A DNA stretch of 37,031 nucleotides from Rhizophagus sp. LPA8_4_AMF. Its lineage: Eukaryota > Glomeromycota > Glomeromycetes > Glomerales > Glomeraceae. Positions within the stretch are counted from its first letter, which is position 1, and each line of letters starts with the position of its first letter. Below the pieces are notes generated by a model. That model was not told the origin of the DNA. It was given only the letters and a program-made list of their open reading frames with translations, and did not search any database. The stretch is from contig JADRCO010000340.1 of the NCBI GenBank assembly GCA_021464525.1, positions 1-37,031 on the forward strand. Reading direction: 5' to 3'. The translations under genes and the position numbers were made by a program. Below, piece by piece: positions 10,262 through 24,211 of the stretch.

Positions 10262-11622
10262 CTATAATGTTTCCAATTTTGTTATAACTTTAAGAGCAAT
10301 GTCTTTATAATATTTTGCATATATACTATTAGGTTTAGCAACAACAATTGGATTTCCAATGTCTGATAAATTACAAATATTAGTATCCAATGGTATATCA
10401 CCTAAAAAATCAATATTGAAATCTTTGGCTATCTTAATAACTCCATCTTTACCAAATATATAAGTTTGATGTTGACAATTTGGACATACAAAAATTGACA
10501 TATTTTGTATTATTCCAAGAATCTACATCCAAAATTTTAATCATTTAAGAATTATATATAAGTAAATGATTTTTAAAATAAATAAGAAAAGATTATAATT
10601 AATTTGAGCTTACTGGTATATTAACTTTGGAGAACATATTTGCGCCTTTTTTGGCATCTATAAGTGCTATATCCTGTGGTGTAGATACGATAACAACGCC
10701 GGACAATTCAACTTGTTGGCTGATTGTTAATTGTGTATCACCCGTTCCTGGAGGCATATCAATTACAAGAAGATCAAGCTCGTCCCACTGAACTTGATGA
10801 AGTAATTGTTGAAGTGCTTTCATGACCTAATAAAGAAAGAATATTTAAATATAAAATTTAAGTTATAAAATATTGAATAAAAATATGTACCATGAGACCT
10901 CTCCATACGATAGGTGAATCTTCTCCAACCATAAATCCCATAGACATTGCCTTGACTCCATAATTTACAAGTGGAATCAAATTTCCATCTATTATTTACA
11001 AAATGTCAAATAAATATTTATTATTCTTTTTTTAAAAAAAAAAATTTACTAGTTTACGTACTTTGCTCATTTATGTTTGGTTCACCTTTTAAGTTCATTA
11101 AACGAGGCACAGATGGACCAAAAATATCTGCATCTAAAATACCAACACGTTTCCTTAAGGACGAGGCTGCAAGTGCCAAATTGACTACAGAAAAAAAATT
11201 ATTAATAACATTTATAAAATAATTATTTTCAAGAAAAACAAATGGTTACCAGCTGTAGTGGACTTTCCAACTCCACCTTTACCGGATGCAACAGCGATAA
11301 CATGTTTTACACCACGTATCGATCGTTTGGCCGGTAATCCACGACGCATTCTCTCTTCCATATCAACTCCTTTTTTTGTAGCAGTATTACTATCATTTCT
11401 CAATTTATTGACTTGTAAGGACAGGCCCTGTTAAACGAAAAGTTATCCTGTATACTTGAAGAAAAAAGTAAAATATTTTTGCTGTATATTTTATACCAAA
11501 GGGTTTTCATGTCGAACCACGACAGTATTGTTAAACTGTCGTCTTAGTATGTGAGGGAGAGAAAGCTGAGAAAGCTTTTGATAAAATGCAAGTTTTAAGG
11601 TGTGTTTAATGGTTGTGCTCAT
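10262..11622 (-). CDS. NUBPL: NUBPL/Ind1, mitochondrial Mrp/NBP35-type P-loop protein
   Basis: Six exons: 11497-11622, 11250-11427, 11062-11184, 10891-10988, 10614-10826, 10262-10522. The phases close exactly and give 332 residues. Ind1/NUBPL delivers Fe-S clusters for respiratory complex I in mitochondria (family knowledge). Visible hallmarks are the deviant Walker [10 protein letters not shown] (about residues 91-99), [18 protein letters not shown] (198-205), [15 protein letters not shown] and the CPNC cluster-binding pair (259-262), followed by the conserved IFGKDG. The N-terminus [15 protein letters not shown] is basic and hydroxylated without acids, fitting a mitochondrial presequence; RHENPLGL then leads into the conserved domain. 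I chose the ATG at 11622 because it gives that presequence in phase with exon 2. The gene is divergent from the peptidase gene, 140 bp between starts. All introns are GT-AG; nothing is broken. Confidence 0.95.
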
Positions 11623-11762
11623 AACTGAAGCAAATTTTAAGAAACTCGTGGTATCACTGGTATATGTAATCTATGATCATGATCGGCAATCTTGCATCGA
11701 TAACATGCATATATATAGACCTATCACACTATCAGCAATGAAAAATTTCTCTTACATGAACC
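11623..11762. promoter_or_regulatory. 140-bp shared divergent promoter
   Basis: The interval separates the two start codons of NUBPL (minus) and the acylaminoacyl-peptidase (plus). A TATA-like ATATATATA lies at 11709-11717, about 45 bp before the plus-strand ATG. GATCATGATCGGCAATC-type palindromic words are present. Co-regulation of the pair is possible but is inferred from spacing only. Confidence 0.5.
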
Positions 11763-14700
11763 ATGACTGTTAGTGAAAAGTCAGTTCAGACAACTAACGA
11801 TAATAATGAAAATGAAGATAGCGTCGGTTTAAAAACATTTAAATTATTAGCCACAATACCAACTTATGCTGGTGTAAAAACTTTTTCTAGTGAAACTAAT
11901 GGTGATAATCCTTCCGTACTTTGTAAGTATTACTTAAAAACGTATAGTTTTTTTCGTTTCTTCTAATTCTAAAATTTATTATCCAAAATAGCTATTCAGG
12001 TCATTTTAAGCCAACGAGATTTGAAAAGAAAACTCAAGAGAAATATCGTTAAACAATTAGTTGTATCATTACCAAATAAAGGAAGTTCAGCGAAAGTTAT
12101 AACATCCTCATTTTTACCCGTAGATTTAAGTGATGTAGTTTTACAAGCTGAATCTCCAAGTGGAAATAAATTATTAATATTAAGATGTGTTTCAAATGAT
12201 AAAGGAAAAAAAAGTTTTGTTGAGGTGCGAATGTTAATTAATTTATCATTATTATCGATAAAATTCTTTAATTTATGTTTATATTTAAATTAGATTTGGA
12301 ATAAGGGAAATTTGAAACAATCTATCGATGTAACTGATAGTCATGGAGATTTTTATTCCGATGGTAACATATTAATTTAAAAATTGTACTTTAAGAGTGA
12401 AGATTATAATGTTCTTTTGTTGTTCATTTAGAAATTTTTGGAAGCTTGAAATGGGCTAAAAGTGAAGAGAAGGCCGTTTATATTGCTGAACGAAAGGCGT
12501 TAGACGAAAAAGAAGAAAAAGTATATACTTATTTTTGGATTTAACTTATTTATTTATTCATACTAATCTGTATGTTTTTTTTAGAAATGTGATTTCGTTC
12601 CTGAATGGGGAGAAAGACATGTTGATAAACGCGTGTCCGTTATTGTTGTTGTGAACGTGTTGGAAAGTAAAGTTGAGGTTTTGCCTGAATTTGAAAAAAT
12701 TGTTCCCGGACAGGTTTGTTGAATTTATTGATAATACGTATATTTCCTAAATATATTAAATTTATTTATAAATAGGTATTTTTTGGCCCAGGAGACAAGA
12801 CACTTATCTTTAATGGATATAACAGAGAACCGCGTTATTATGGAGTTCATGCTTGTATCAACAGATTGTATGTTAAATTTTTTTTTTTTTTTTTTTGAAT
12901 AAATATAAATTTATAATTAAATACTTATTATAGGACTGGAATATATCAAACTAAACTTGATGGAACTGATTTGGGTATGATTTTAATCATCCATTAATTT
13001 TATATGTAGGTTAACAAATTAATTAGTTGTATTTTAGTTCATTTGACTGAGCAATTAGAGCATGCTCGCTCTCCAAGACTTGTTCCTTCCGAGAAAGTTT
13101 TGGTTTGTATAAATATTTATTCATTAGTAAAATTAAACAAATGAATAACCAAAAATATAAATATTTATAATATAGGTTTATTATTCTAATCCAATTAGTG
13201 GACCACATAGTTATTGTTCTGAGCTTCGTGAGGTAAAATGAAACTTTAATCAGTTCATAAAAAAATTACGATTTTTACTTAAAAAATTATAAAAATATTA
13301 GTACAATTTCTCAACCAACACACATCGTGTTATAGTTCCGATTGTTCATACCCCATCTGATTCATTTCAAAATGGGTTTCCTGGTATTTATAATGATCAA
13401 ATGGCACAAAAGTCATTTATTACCTTTGATGATAAAGAATTTTTGATAATACAAAGTTTTTGGAGAAGTAGAGGAGTTGTATTAGCAATAAATTTGAATA
13501 CAGGAAAAGTTCGGGATCTTACTTCAACTGGAAGTTGGTCATTATTTATTGCATGCAATAATTACATTATTGTATCAAAAGGAGCTCCTAACGATTTTCC
13601 TGAATTAGTAAGTTGAATATTTCAAATAGTAAATAATTTTCTATTAAGTTAGTGATTAATTAGTTTATTACTATAATAGTATATAGGTATTGTAACAGGA
13701 TATCAAAATGATACACTAAAAGTTGATTGGGCTTGTATAGATAAACCAAATATTGAAGAAGGTATGTTAAAATACGAATTAAAATACGAATTAAATATAT
13801 CATGCATAGTTTATTCCAAATTTTTATTTTTAATATATACATATATGTTTTTTGCATAGTTGAACCAATTTTATCAAAAATTACCTGGTCAATCATTCAA
13901 CCAATTCCTGACAATAAAAATTTAGAAGTTATTTACGTAAAGCCTACTGAAACTTTTGAACATAAAAAGCCACCTTTAATAGTATATCCACATGGTGGAC
14001 CTCATGGTGTGATTACGGCAGATATTAGCTTATATATTACAACTTTAATTTCATTAGGTTATGTTGTTGCAATAGGTATTTATATGATAAATTTTCACGA
14101 TATTTAAAAGAAATATTTATATTTGACTATTTATTTATTAAGTTAATTATACTGGAAGTACTGGATTTGGACAAGATTCCATTAATGCGTTAATTGGTAA
14201 AGCTGGTGATCTTGACGTTAAGGAAGTGCAGGTAAGGAAGTGCAGGTATCGTGCAGGTAAATAATAATTTGTAAAGTAAAATTTAAATATAAATTTTATC
14301 TAGGCTTCCGCACAGTATTTTATTGATAACGGACTTGTAGATCCAAATAAAGTAATTGCAATGGGTGGAAGTCATGGTGGATTTATTTCGGCTCATTTGA
14401 TTGGGAAATATCCAGATTTTTATAAAGCTTGTGTAATGAGAAATCCTGTATTAAATATTGGAGGTATGTATTATGTTATATTCTTCAATATTTTTTCCTT
14501 AATTTTTATTAAAGACAAAATCTATTACAGGTATGGCGACTATTACAGATATTCCGGATTGGTATGTAATATTAGTAATATTCATCCTTTTCCACAAAAA
14601 AAAAAAAAATAATTTTACATTTATTATAGGTGTTTTTCAGAAATTGGCTTGCCCTATTCACTTACGAATCCGCCAATAGTTAAACCTTCAGATTATAAAT

Positions 14701-14960
14701 TGATGTATGAAAGTTCTCCGATTAGTAACATTGATAAAGTTAAAACACCAACTTTATTAATGTTGGGATCTGAAGATAAAAGAGTACCACACAATGATGG
14801 ATTAAATTGGTATTATTATTTAAAAGGCAAAGGTGATGTTGAAATTCTTTGTAAAATATATAAAGAAACTGGTCATTCTTTGGATAGTATTGATGCCGAA
14901 GTTTTTGGTATTGATTTTATTATTAAATTTCTGGAAGAGAAAATTGGGAAATTGGAGTAG
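11763..14960 (+). CDS. APEH: Acylaminoacyl-peptidase (S9 prolyl oligopeptidase family)
   Basis: Sixteen exons: 11763-11922, 11992-12224, 12294-12363, 12432-12520, 12585-12713, 12776-12867, 12934-12974, 13038-13102, 13176-13232, 13302-13607, 13680-13761, 13860-14075, 14143-14231, 14304-14463, 14531-14561, 14630-14960. They join in frame to 716 residues, close to the roughly 730 usual for the family. The enzyme removes N-acylated amino acids from blocked peptides in the cytosol (family knowledge). The N-terminal two thirds is the beta-propeller part. The C-terminal alpha/beta hydrolase shows the PHGGPHG oxyanion region, GGSHGG with nucleophile Ser566, Asp656 in LGSEDKRVP and His689 in TGHSLD, so the catalytic triad is intact. 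The exon 13 donor is followed by a 14-bp tandem duplication that creates two extra donor-like sites. The exon 13 acceptor is a weak AAG. Confidence 0.95.
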
Positions 14961-16090
14961 AAAATTAAAATGGACTAGCATTATCATTAATTTATTTTGC
15001 AAACTAAAAATGATGTGAATTTTTTGGTGTATAATAGTATATGTAGAAAATTATCATCTAGTTGTCTTTTTTTAGGTAGACGCTAAATGAAGGATGTGAT
15101 CGAACTTTTTTTCAATTGTACGGTATAGACAATACCGATATAATAATATATATGTTGATACACCTTCAATCCTTTGAATAAGCGTGCGTCACTAAAGCGT
15201 GACTTTTCTTCTTAATCAACTGTCTTTTGTTAACTTGATAAATGGTATTATCAGAACAAACCTAACAAACCTCAAGCGAATTGTATAAAAAAATCCGTAG
15301 TTAAGCTGATGTTTTTAACCTTTATTAAAAAAAGGTATTCAACGCTTATTTAATCATAGTGTATATGTATGTCATACTTGATAAGGTTCAAATTATGAAA
15401 CTGGAAAGGCCAATTTCTGAATTTCGAGTAGTGCAGCCTTAATCATATAATGTTTAATTCAAAGACACTTTTGATATATTTTACTTTAAAAGCATTAGTA
15501 TTTAAAACTGTAGTAAAATTGCAAAATTCATATGAATAGTCTCATCGTATTGGAGATTTTTTTTTTTTTAAAAAAAAATTAATATAAGATTGTTATTGAT
15601 CTATTATTTTACATGGATATTTCCATAATTGATAATCAGACTGTATTTATTTCACCAATGCTAGTTCGACATGACCGGATAATATCACATTTTCAAAAAA
15701 ACTTATAATCTGTTGAACGAACAGTTGGGTAGGCGCTTAATTTTATATACGTTATTAGAGATATGATCTTTCTAACCATTATGCAATTTTTCTTTTATTT
15801 GGCTTTTAATGAATTCAGGTTTCGCATCTAGACCGTTGTTGCATTCGAATTAGGAAAAGAGTATTTGCTGTGTAATAATTATTTTGGGCTGGCATTTTTC
15901 TTAATATTTAGAATCTAAATAATGATCTCATTACTGGCGTGGTCGTCAAATATAGTAAATAGTTAAGGCACAGATAAACAATTAATACTTTGATTGGTAC
16001 TATATTTCTTAAGTATACTAAAGAACCGTGAGAAATAAATTTTATAATCCCCAAAAAATGGGGTCCAAAAATTTTTTTGCATTGTTATAC
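14961..16090. other. Intergenic, no gene seen
   Basis: This is the 3-prime flank of the peptidase gene plus AT-rich spacer with a T-run/A-run palindrome near 15557-15580. No open frame with protein-like composition, no RNA gene and no clear repeat was found. Confidence 0.6.
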
Positions 16091-16797
16091 CTAGGGGATA
16101 GATAAATAAACGGGGGGAACAACTCGTGGTTACACAAATATATGGATCACGGATTGAACTGAAGCCATATATAAATTACTATAGTTTACTATAGATGTGC
16201 GAAAAATCTGAAAATCACAATGATTTTATTTTAATAAAAAAGTGATAATTATGATATGATACAATCACACCATGACGGCACATTACGAAACTATACATGA
16301 TGTGAATTTTATCGCCTTCGCGTTTCTAGTTCTTAAGATATTTAGCATCAGCTACTTAAAGCACCTCAAAATTATATAAAATTTTATTATATATTTGAAA
16401 ATAATGCACAATAAAGCAAGGAAACACTATTTTTAAATGTTTTAGATAAAAATATTTATAATTTTTTTATTGAGATCTTGTAAAAAAAAAGTGTAATTTC
16501 TAACTTTTCTATTATCAAGCGGTAAAAACATATAAAAACTAAGAACAAAGCAACCAGTGGTCCTATTTGGATAAAAAAACTTCGCTTATATAGAGCTAGC
16601 ACACACAACCTTAACTTTTAACATCAGCTGCTTTTCTATGTATGTGTGCTGAGAAAAATAAAAAAAACAAAATTTTTTGCGAAATTTAATATGAATTTTT
16701 TTTGTGTAACTGATTTTATGTGACTTCAGTTCAATTCGTGATCCATCAATTTGTGTAACCCTAAGTTGGACCCCCCGTTTATTTATCTATCCCCTAG
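16091..16797. mobile_element. 707-bp non-autonomous DNA element with about 75-bp TIRs
   Basis: The left end 16091-16164 begins CTAGGGGATAGATAAATAAA and continues through CGGGGGG, GGTTACACAAAT, TGGATCACG and AATTGAACTGAAG. The right end 16724-16797 is its reverse complement with a handful of changes, ending CTATCCCCTAG. The interior has no coding frame, so it would depend on a transposase in trans. No clear target-site duplication could be read, leaving the superfamily undetermined. The right end lies only about 70 bp downstream of the stop codon of the cyclin-D1-binding-protein-like gene. Confidence 0.85.
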
Positions 16798-16867
16798 ATA
16801 TTACCCTATGTATTACGTGAGGTACGCACACGTGAATTGAATTTTGTGCACACGTGAAATATTTTCA

Positions 16868-18180
16868 TTATTCTTCTCTATGATAGACTGCTAAAATATT
16901 TTTAAATTGCGTATCACAAGCGTTAAACCAAATAACATCCTCTTGGGAAGCAAAAGGTAAAATTACCTTTATCAATTCCTGAGAATGTAAAGAAATATCA
17001 TTAACTTTTGATTCTATAGTCATTGAATCTTGAGGAGGATACAAACTTGTTCCCAATTCATCTGCAGCATCGGAAATCAATTTACATAAATCCATATATT
17101 GATCAAGTGTCTGATTAATCTTTGTTAATGACCTATTTCCATCAGTTTCTTCTTTTTCATTTGATGAATTATATGTTGGTAAATCCAAAGGTACTATATA
17201 TCTTTTCAACGTTTTGTTGAAAAGTCTCTTCACCAAATCAAATAATTTTAAAGATAATTCAACAATTTTTTTTTCTTTCGTTGATAATGTTACATCAATA
17301 GATTCGCCAAATATCTCATCCCAACCATCATTTTCATCTCCCTGATTATCTTCTTGATCTAATAGTTTTTTGATTTCTAAAATAGCATCCTTCAATAATT
17401 CTAACCTTTCTTCCCATTTAGTTATAACAGCTTGTTTATTACTTTTTGGTAAATTATTAAATCGATCACACGCTTCCCATACAACTCCAGTTGAAATAAG
17501 ATATCCTTTTGATGTTATAATGCTTGGATCTACAGGTTCATCCAAAAATGAGTTTGCTAATGCTGCTGAATCAAACAGAATTTCTTCTGTTGTTGATTTT
17601 ATTATTTGCATTAAAGTTTTCCCCGTTGATATTGGTATTGATTCAACATATCCACTTATACGAAATAATGTTTCTCCCATAGCTTCAATTGTTGGTATAG
17701 CTGATATAGGTATGCACGGAGGTTTGCAAGCAATTGTTACCTTTAAAAAAAAAGTTTTTTTAAATTAATTTCCTTATTAAAATAAAAATGAAATAAAAAT
17801 ATAACAGAATCATTGCTATATTTTCACCTTTGTTGCATTATCTGCAAGAATTATTCCTAATTTACCTAAAAATCAAAAGTAAATAGAAAAAAAATCAGCA
17901 ATTTAATTTCAATGCATAAAAAGGGCGGAATTAACATACCAAGATCGTTTACAATAGCTTCGCCATCAACATTTTCATGGCTTTGTAATGTTTTATGACT
18001 ATTAGTCTCTTTTAAATATTCAAGTAACATATCAACTAACGCACGTAATTTTGCCTGAACATCTTGATTGTCATTAAACAAATTACAAAATAATTATTTG
18101 AGAATTTAATCTGCAGGCTGAATTTTGTTTATATAACATTGAATATAATTTTACATACCAGAATTACTTGGAGCTGACAT
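16868..18180 (-). CDS. Cyclin-D1-binding protein 1 / GCIP-like protein
   Basis: Four exons: 18159-18180, 17940-18062, 17828-17865, 16868-17740, giving 351 residues against about 360 for animal CCNDBP1. GCIP (Grap2- and cyclin-D-interacting protein) is a helical protein linked to cell-cycle control and transcriptional repression in animals; the fungal role is unproven. Support comes from the overall helical pattern and length, the conserved acidic GWDEIFGE stretch followed by a long amphipathic helix (KKIVELSLKLFDLVKRLF), and the C-terminal LISDAADELGTSLYPPQD region. Exon 1 encodes only MSAPSNS. The exon 2 acceptor is an AAG inside CAATCAAG; it was chosen because it is the only site that restores frame past an upstream stop. 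The gene is divergent from the BTB gene, with starts 610 bp apart. Confidence 0.75.
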
Positions 18181-18789
18181 ATTAAATACATGTATTAGAT
18201 GTAAAAAAAGCCAAAATACGCGTTATGTCATGTTAACAGTTAAGGCGTCGAATTTTTGTGCTTTGTGACACAGAGCTATAAAATATAAATTCGGCATAAA
18301 GTTGGCGGAAAATTTTTGATTAGCCGAATATAAAGTGCCTTTTTTTTACGCAAAAAAATTTTGGTTAAAAAAAAAATACACCTTTCTTTCATTTACTACG
18401 TATTCTACACCCGAATTCATTTTTTTTTGAACCTTGATTTTGAGGTAATCTCGTGGTATTTTTAAGAGTTTTTTTTTTCTTTATTATTGCATAAATATGA
18501 CGGTCTATTATAATACTTTTAAAAAAAAACTTTTTTTAATAAATACTGCGGCTAAAACAGTATTTCTCTAAAGGTTCGTTTCAATTACGAAATGGATTTT
18601 TATTATTACTTAAATTAAGGTTTAAACTTTCAAAGTAATATTAAAACTAATTAATTTTTTACCCCTTTTTTCGTCATTTTCGTCATGTTATTATTTGTCC
18701 TAGTTTTTATTCTCTTTTTTTTCTAATTTTAACATATAACCCATATATATATGACTTTACAAATAAGCCCCAATAGGGAAAACGAAACC
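18181..18789. promoter_or_regulatory. Divergent intergenic promoter region
   Basis: 609 bp lie between the start codons of the GCIP-like gene (minus) and the BTB gene (plus). It holds many long poly-T/poly-A tracts, which in fungi often mark nucleosome-free promoters, and a CATATATATATGAC stretch about 40 bp before the BTB start. No other feature was seen. Confidence 0.45.
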
Positions 18790-20675
18790 ATGTTTGCCCG
18801 TGAGGAGACAATTATCCTCAACGTTGGAGGAGTAAAGGTTTGATTTTATAATAATAATTATTTATTTTGATTAATTTGAACTAAATTACAACATAATCGA
18901 TGATTTAATTTTAGTACGAGACATATCCTTCAACATTGACCGCATTTCCCGACACTTTACTTGGTACAATGTTTCAAGAACGAAATAGAGAAATGTTGCA
19001 CCCAAAAAACGGTAATGAATATTTTATTGATAGAAATGGATATGCATTTCGATATATTCTTGAATTTTATCGAAATGGAAAAATATTGTGGAGCGATCGA
19101 GCAGATAAAAATCTTGTAGCAGTGACTCGTGAAGAACTTGATCAAGAGATTGATTATTTCCAATTACCAATTAAAGATGCCGCTGTTACATCAGGAGAAC
19201 TTACAGTAGCTTCTAAAGTTGATGCGTTTGTAGCAGCTCTTAAAAAAGTTGTTCATATAGCTATAAATCAACTTCAAACTGAAATCCAAATGGCTATAAC
19301 TGATTTTGGAACCATTGAAGAATTAGAGTGGTATCCAGCACAAGGTCAAAGTGAGATAATAGCAGACATTATGAAACCATTTAATATGGTTGGTTTTGTT
19401 ATATTACGACATTTTGGAGATGCAATAGAAAGACATATTAAATCAGAAATTCCAGAATTTTCATGGAAATGTGAATTTTATAATTGTAAACCAAGAAGAG
19501 GATATGGTGCATTAATGTCTCCTTATCAATCACATAATCACAGCTTCTTAAATAATTCGTTTAATAATATGGGGTTTAATGGTGGTATAAGCAGGATGTC
19601 ACAGCCAAATATGATGACTTTTCAACATATAATAAATGCAAACAATAATACATCCACAGTTTCATCGTGGCCTACGTTTAATCAAAATAATAACCAACAA
19701 AACAATTTAAATAACGTTGCACATGATGTAAATGGTATCACTAGATTAACGGTTGGAGGTCAAGGAACTAATTTTGGCGTTTCTCAAACGCCACTTGGAT
19801 TTGGTGCTAATCAAGCGGACGGAAATGTACAACCATTTGGGGGAAGCCAAACAAATATTGTAAATGGTCCAAACTTCAATGGGGATCGAACATCAGTTAA
19901 CGGACAACAATTTGGAGGAAATTCGACAAATGTGAATGGACAAGCGCCTGGTCCTCCCCCGTTTGGTGGAAATCAAGCAACAGGAGATGGACCGGCCGTT
20001 AACGGACAACCATTCGTTGGTGGAGGAAACCAAGCAACAGGTAATGGAACTCAGTTTGGCACCAATCGACTATCGAGAAATGGTTCTTCGCTTACTTCAC
20101 CATTTGGCGATGGTGGAAATCATTCAATAGGTAGTGGATTATTCGGAAGTGGATCAAACAATCATTTTGGACAATATGGTTCAACTTTCAATGTTAATCA
20201 AACAAACAACAATGCAAATGGACAATTTGGTAGTAATCAAAATGTTGGTTTTGGTTACGGTACTACACCATTTATTAACCAATCACAAGGATATGGGTCA
20301 CATACAATAACTGGATATGCAGGAGGTTCATCCAATTTTTTTAATGGAATTCCTTTAGGAGTAACATTTAGGACAAACAATAATTCTGTTACATCTAATC
20401 AACCATCATCTATGCAAGGTCATCCTTACTCGACAGCTCATTCCAGTCCTTTTGGTGGAAGTAATCATACGGTAACATCCTATAATGGCGGCGGACAAAC
20501 ATATGTACCACTTCATTCAGGGTATCATGCTTTTGTTCCAACGGCAACTCACGATAGTGATACACCTTCAATGTTTTATCGTCGAGCAGAAGGCAGGGCT
20601 CTAAAATTGGTAATCAGGTTAGATTATGATTATTCAGTGGCAAACATATTGTCAAATACTTGTCTTTCTAAATGA
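18790..20675 (+). CDS. BTB/T1 (KCTD-like) protein with FG-rich C-terminal tail
   Basis: Two exons, 18790-18837 and 18915-20675, encode 602 residues. Residues about 6-100 form a potassium-channel-tetramerisation-type BTB domain: ETIILNVGG, YETYPSTL, FPDTLLG, the segment ending EYFIDRNG, and FRYILEFYRNGKI. KCTD-type BTB domains oligomerise and often serve as cullin-3 adaptors (family knowledge). Residues about 115-225 are a folded, helix-rich region of unknown type (VDAFVAALKKVVHIAI to EFYNCKP). From about 225 to 560 the protein is low-complexity, rich in Asn, Gly, Gln and Ser, with twelve FG dipeptides in contexts such as QPFGGSQ, QQFGGNS, PPFGGNQ and LFGSGS, and with VNGQ-type repeats. This tail resembles FG-nucleoporin sequence. 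The final residues (LKLVIRLDYDYSVANIL) look more ordered. The start was chosen at the ATG that puts the first BTB strand in frame. Confidence 0.9.
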
Positions 20676-21111
20676 TTCAGTCATATATTATATATATTAT
20701 TTATATATATACATATATTTTGTCTATGACGGTAAGTTTAAAATACAATACAGATTATTATTTTTTGATGTATGTAATTAGTAAAAAAAAATTAATTCAC
20801 AAAATTCCCAAGATAATATTTATTTAATCCCTAATATCACCCGTTCACCTCAGAAAATAAGATACATGTTTCATAACTTCTTATTTTTTTCAAGGAGAAG
20901 AAAATTTTATAATCATATGCAAAATTATATAGAAAAAGTAACTTGCATGTATATATAATATGGAAGAAAAAGTACTTTATCAATCATTATAGTTTAATAG
21001 CTCTTTATTTTACTGTTTTAATAATATGAGAGAAGAAAAGGAGGGAAAATAATTAAGATTTTGTGCATCGTTTTTGAATTTTCTGTACATTGGCAAAATT
21101 TAAAAAAGAAA
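20676..21111. other. Convergent 3-prime intergenic region
   Basis: This separates the stop codons of the BTB gene (plus) and NDUFAF7 (minus). It is AT-rich with TATATA tracts just after the BTB stop and no coding signal; it presumably holds both 3-prime UTRs. Confidence 0.5.
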
Positions 21112-22991
<1,880 letters not shown>

Positions 22992-24211
22992 TTTTTAAAA
23001 AAATTGAATTTTTTTATTTTTTTTTTTTTTTTTTTTGATTAAAAATTTGGTTAATTTGATTGGTTGTACAAATCTCAAAACTCTAGGATCGTCCATGCGA
23101 ACTGGAATTTGTTAACGTTTACAATCACTGAAATAAGAGTGCATTCAGTACATTGCCAATAATGCCATTTAATGACAAAAGACCACCGACATTTAAAATG
23201 ATTGAAGAATTGATTTTAATAGTATGATAAAAATTTAAAGAGATTTTTCAATCGTTGGTACATGTTAACAAAATTATAAAATGTTTAAATGCTCTTGAAT
23301 TTTTGTACTCATCTTATTTGTGAAGTATGGTAATTGCCAATTAACACTTTGGATGCAAACTAAAATGGAATAGATTCATTTTATAATCAATTATCTCTTG
23401 AACAATACGCTAAAAGTGAAAAAAAAACCGAATATCAATCAACGAAAGGAAGATCAAATATTATAAAAAATATATGCGCAAACTCAAATATTCCGTTCGT
23501 GATCAGTATTATAAACTAAACTTGACCAATACAATAATAACAATCAAATTTTCCTTAAAGCTGCGAATAAGTATATTGAAATTTTGGGGACTTAAATTTA
23601 TAGTTACATTTGTCATAGTACAAGAAAATTACTTTTCCGATACCTCTTACAATCTTTGAACGTTCTTCTAAGGCTCTTGTTTGCAGCTAAAAGCTATACA
23701 AAGCAAAGTTGTTAAGAAAATTTGAAAGAAAGTGCAGCGGCTTCAAAGACTACATTTGTAAGTTGTCTCAAAAGTTAATGTTATAATCCAAATAAATATT
23801 AAATTTTAAACGGACAATTATACCAAATAGATTTAGATTTTTTTTTTTTTTGAATAAAGAATAAGGATAAAATAAAATAAAAGAAATTTATTCATCTTAA
23901 AACTGTTCTTGCAGAATGTTTGCAATCGTTATGTGTAATCTCATTCATAGTTGTCAAAAAAATTATTTAATATTCCTAAAAATTACTCGATATTCTCCAA
24001 AATCATTAATGCCTAAAGTTAATTCATATTAATCGTAATCGTTTTTTAGCAAAATTTGTTAACATATTTTTACTTCCACAGGTGAATTAAAATAAGCTAT
24101 AATATATATACATTATAATACATAAAATATAAATGTAGCAAAACCAGAATATATGACACATACTCCCATCTATGTCCGCATCTATATCGAAAAACTCGAA
24201 ATTTTCCTATC
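22992..24211. other. Intergenic; possible decayed gene at about 23130-23780
   Basis: A T-tract of more than 20 bp lies just upstream of the NDUFAF7 start. On the plus strand, frames broken by stops read protein-like: MPFNDKRPPTFKMIEEL near 23163, then FYNQLSLEQYAKSEKKTEYQ near 23374, then an alternating series of short open pieces. No splice scheme I tried keeps them open, so if this was a gene it is decayed. I recognise no family. Confidence 0.25.

Noticed and set aside
17370..17768. Plus-strand 132-codon ORF
   Set aside because: Antisense shadow of the long last exon of the GCIP-like gene, which has the family pattern on the minus strand.
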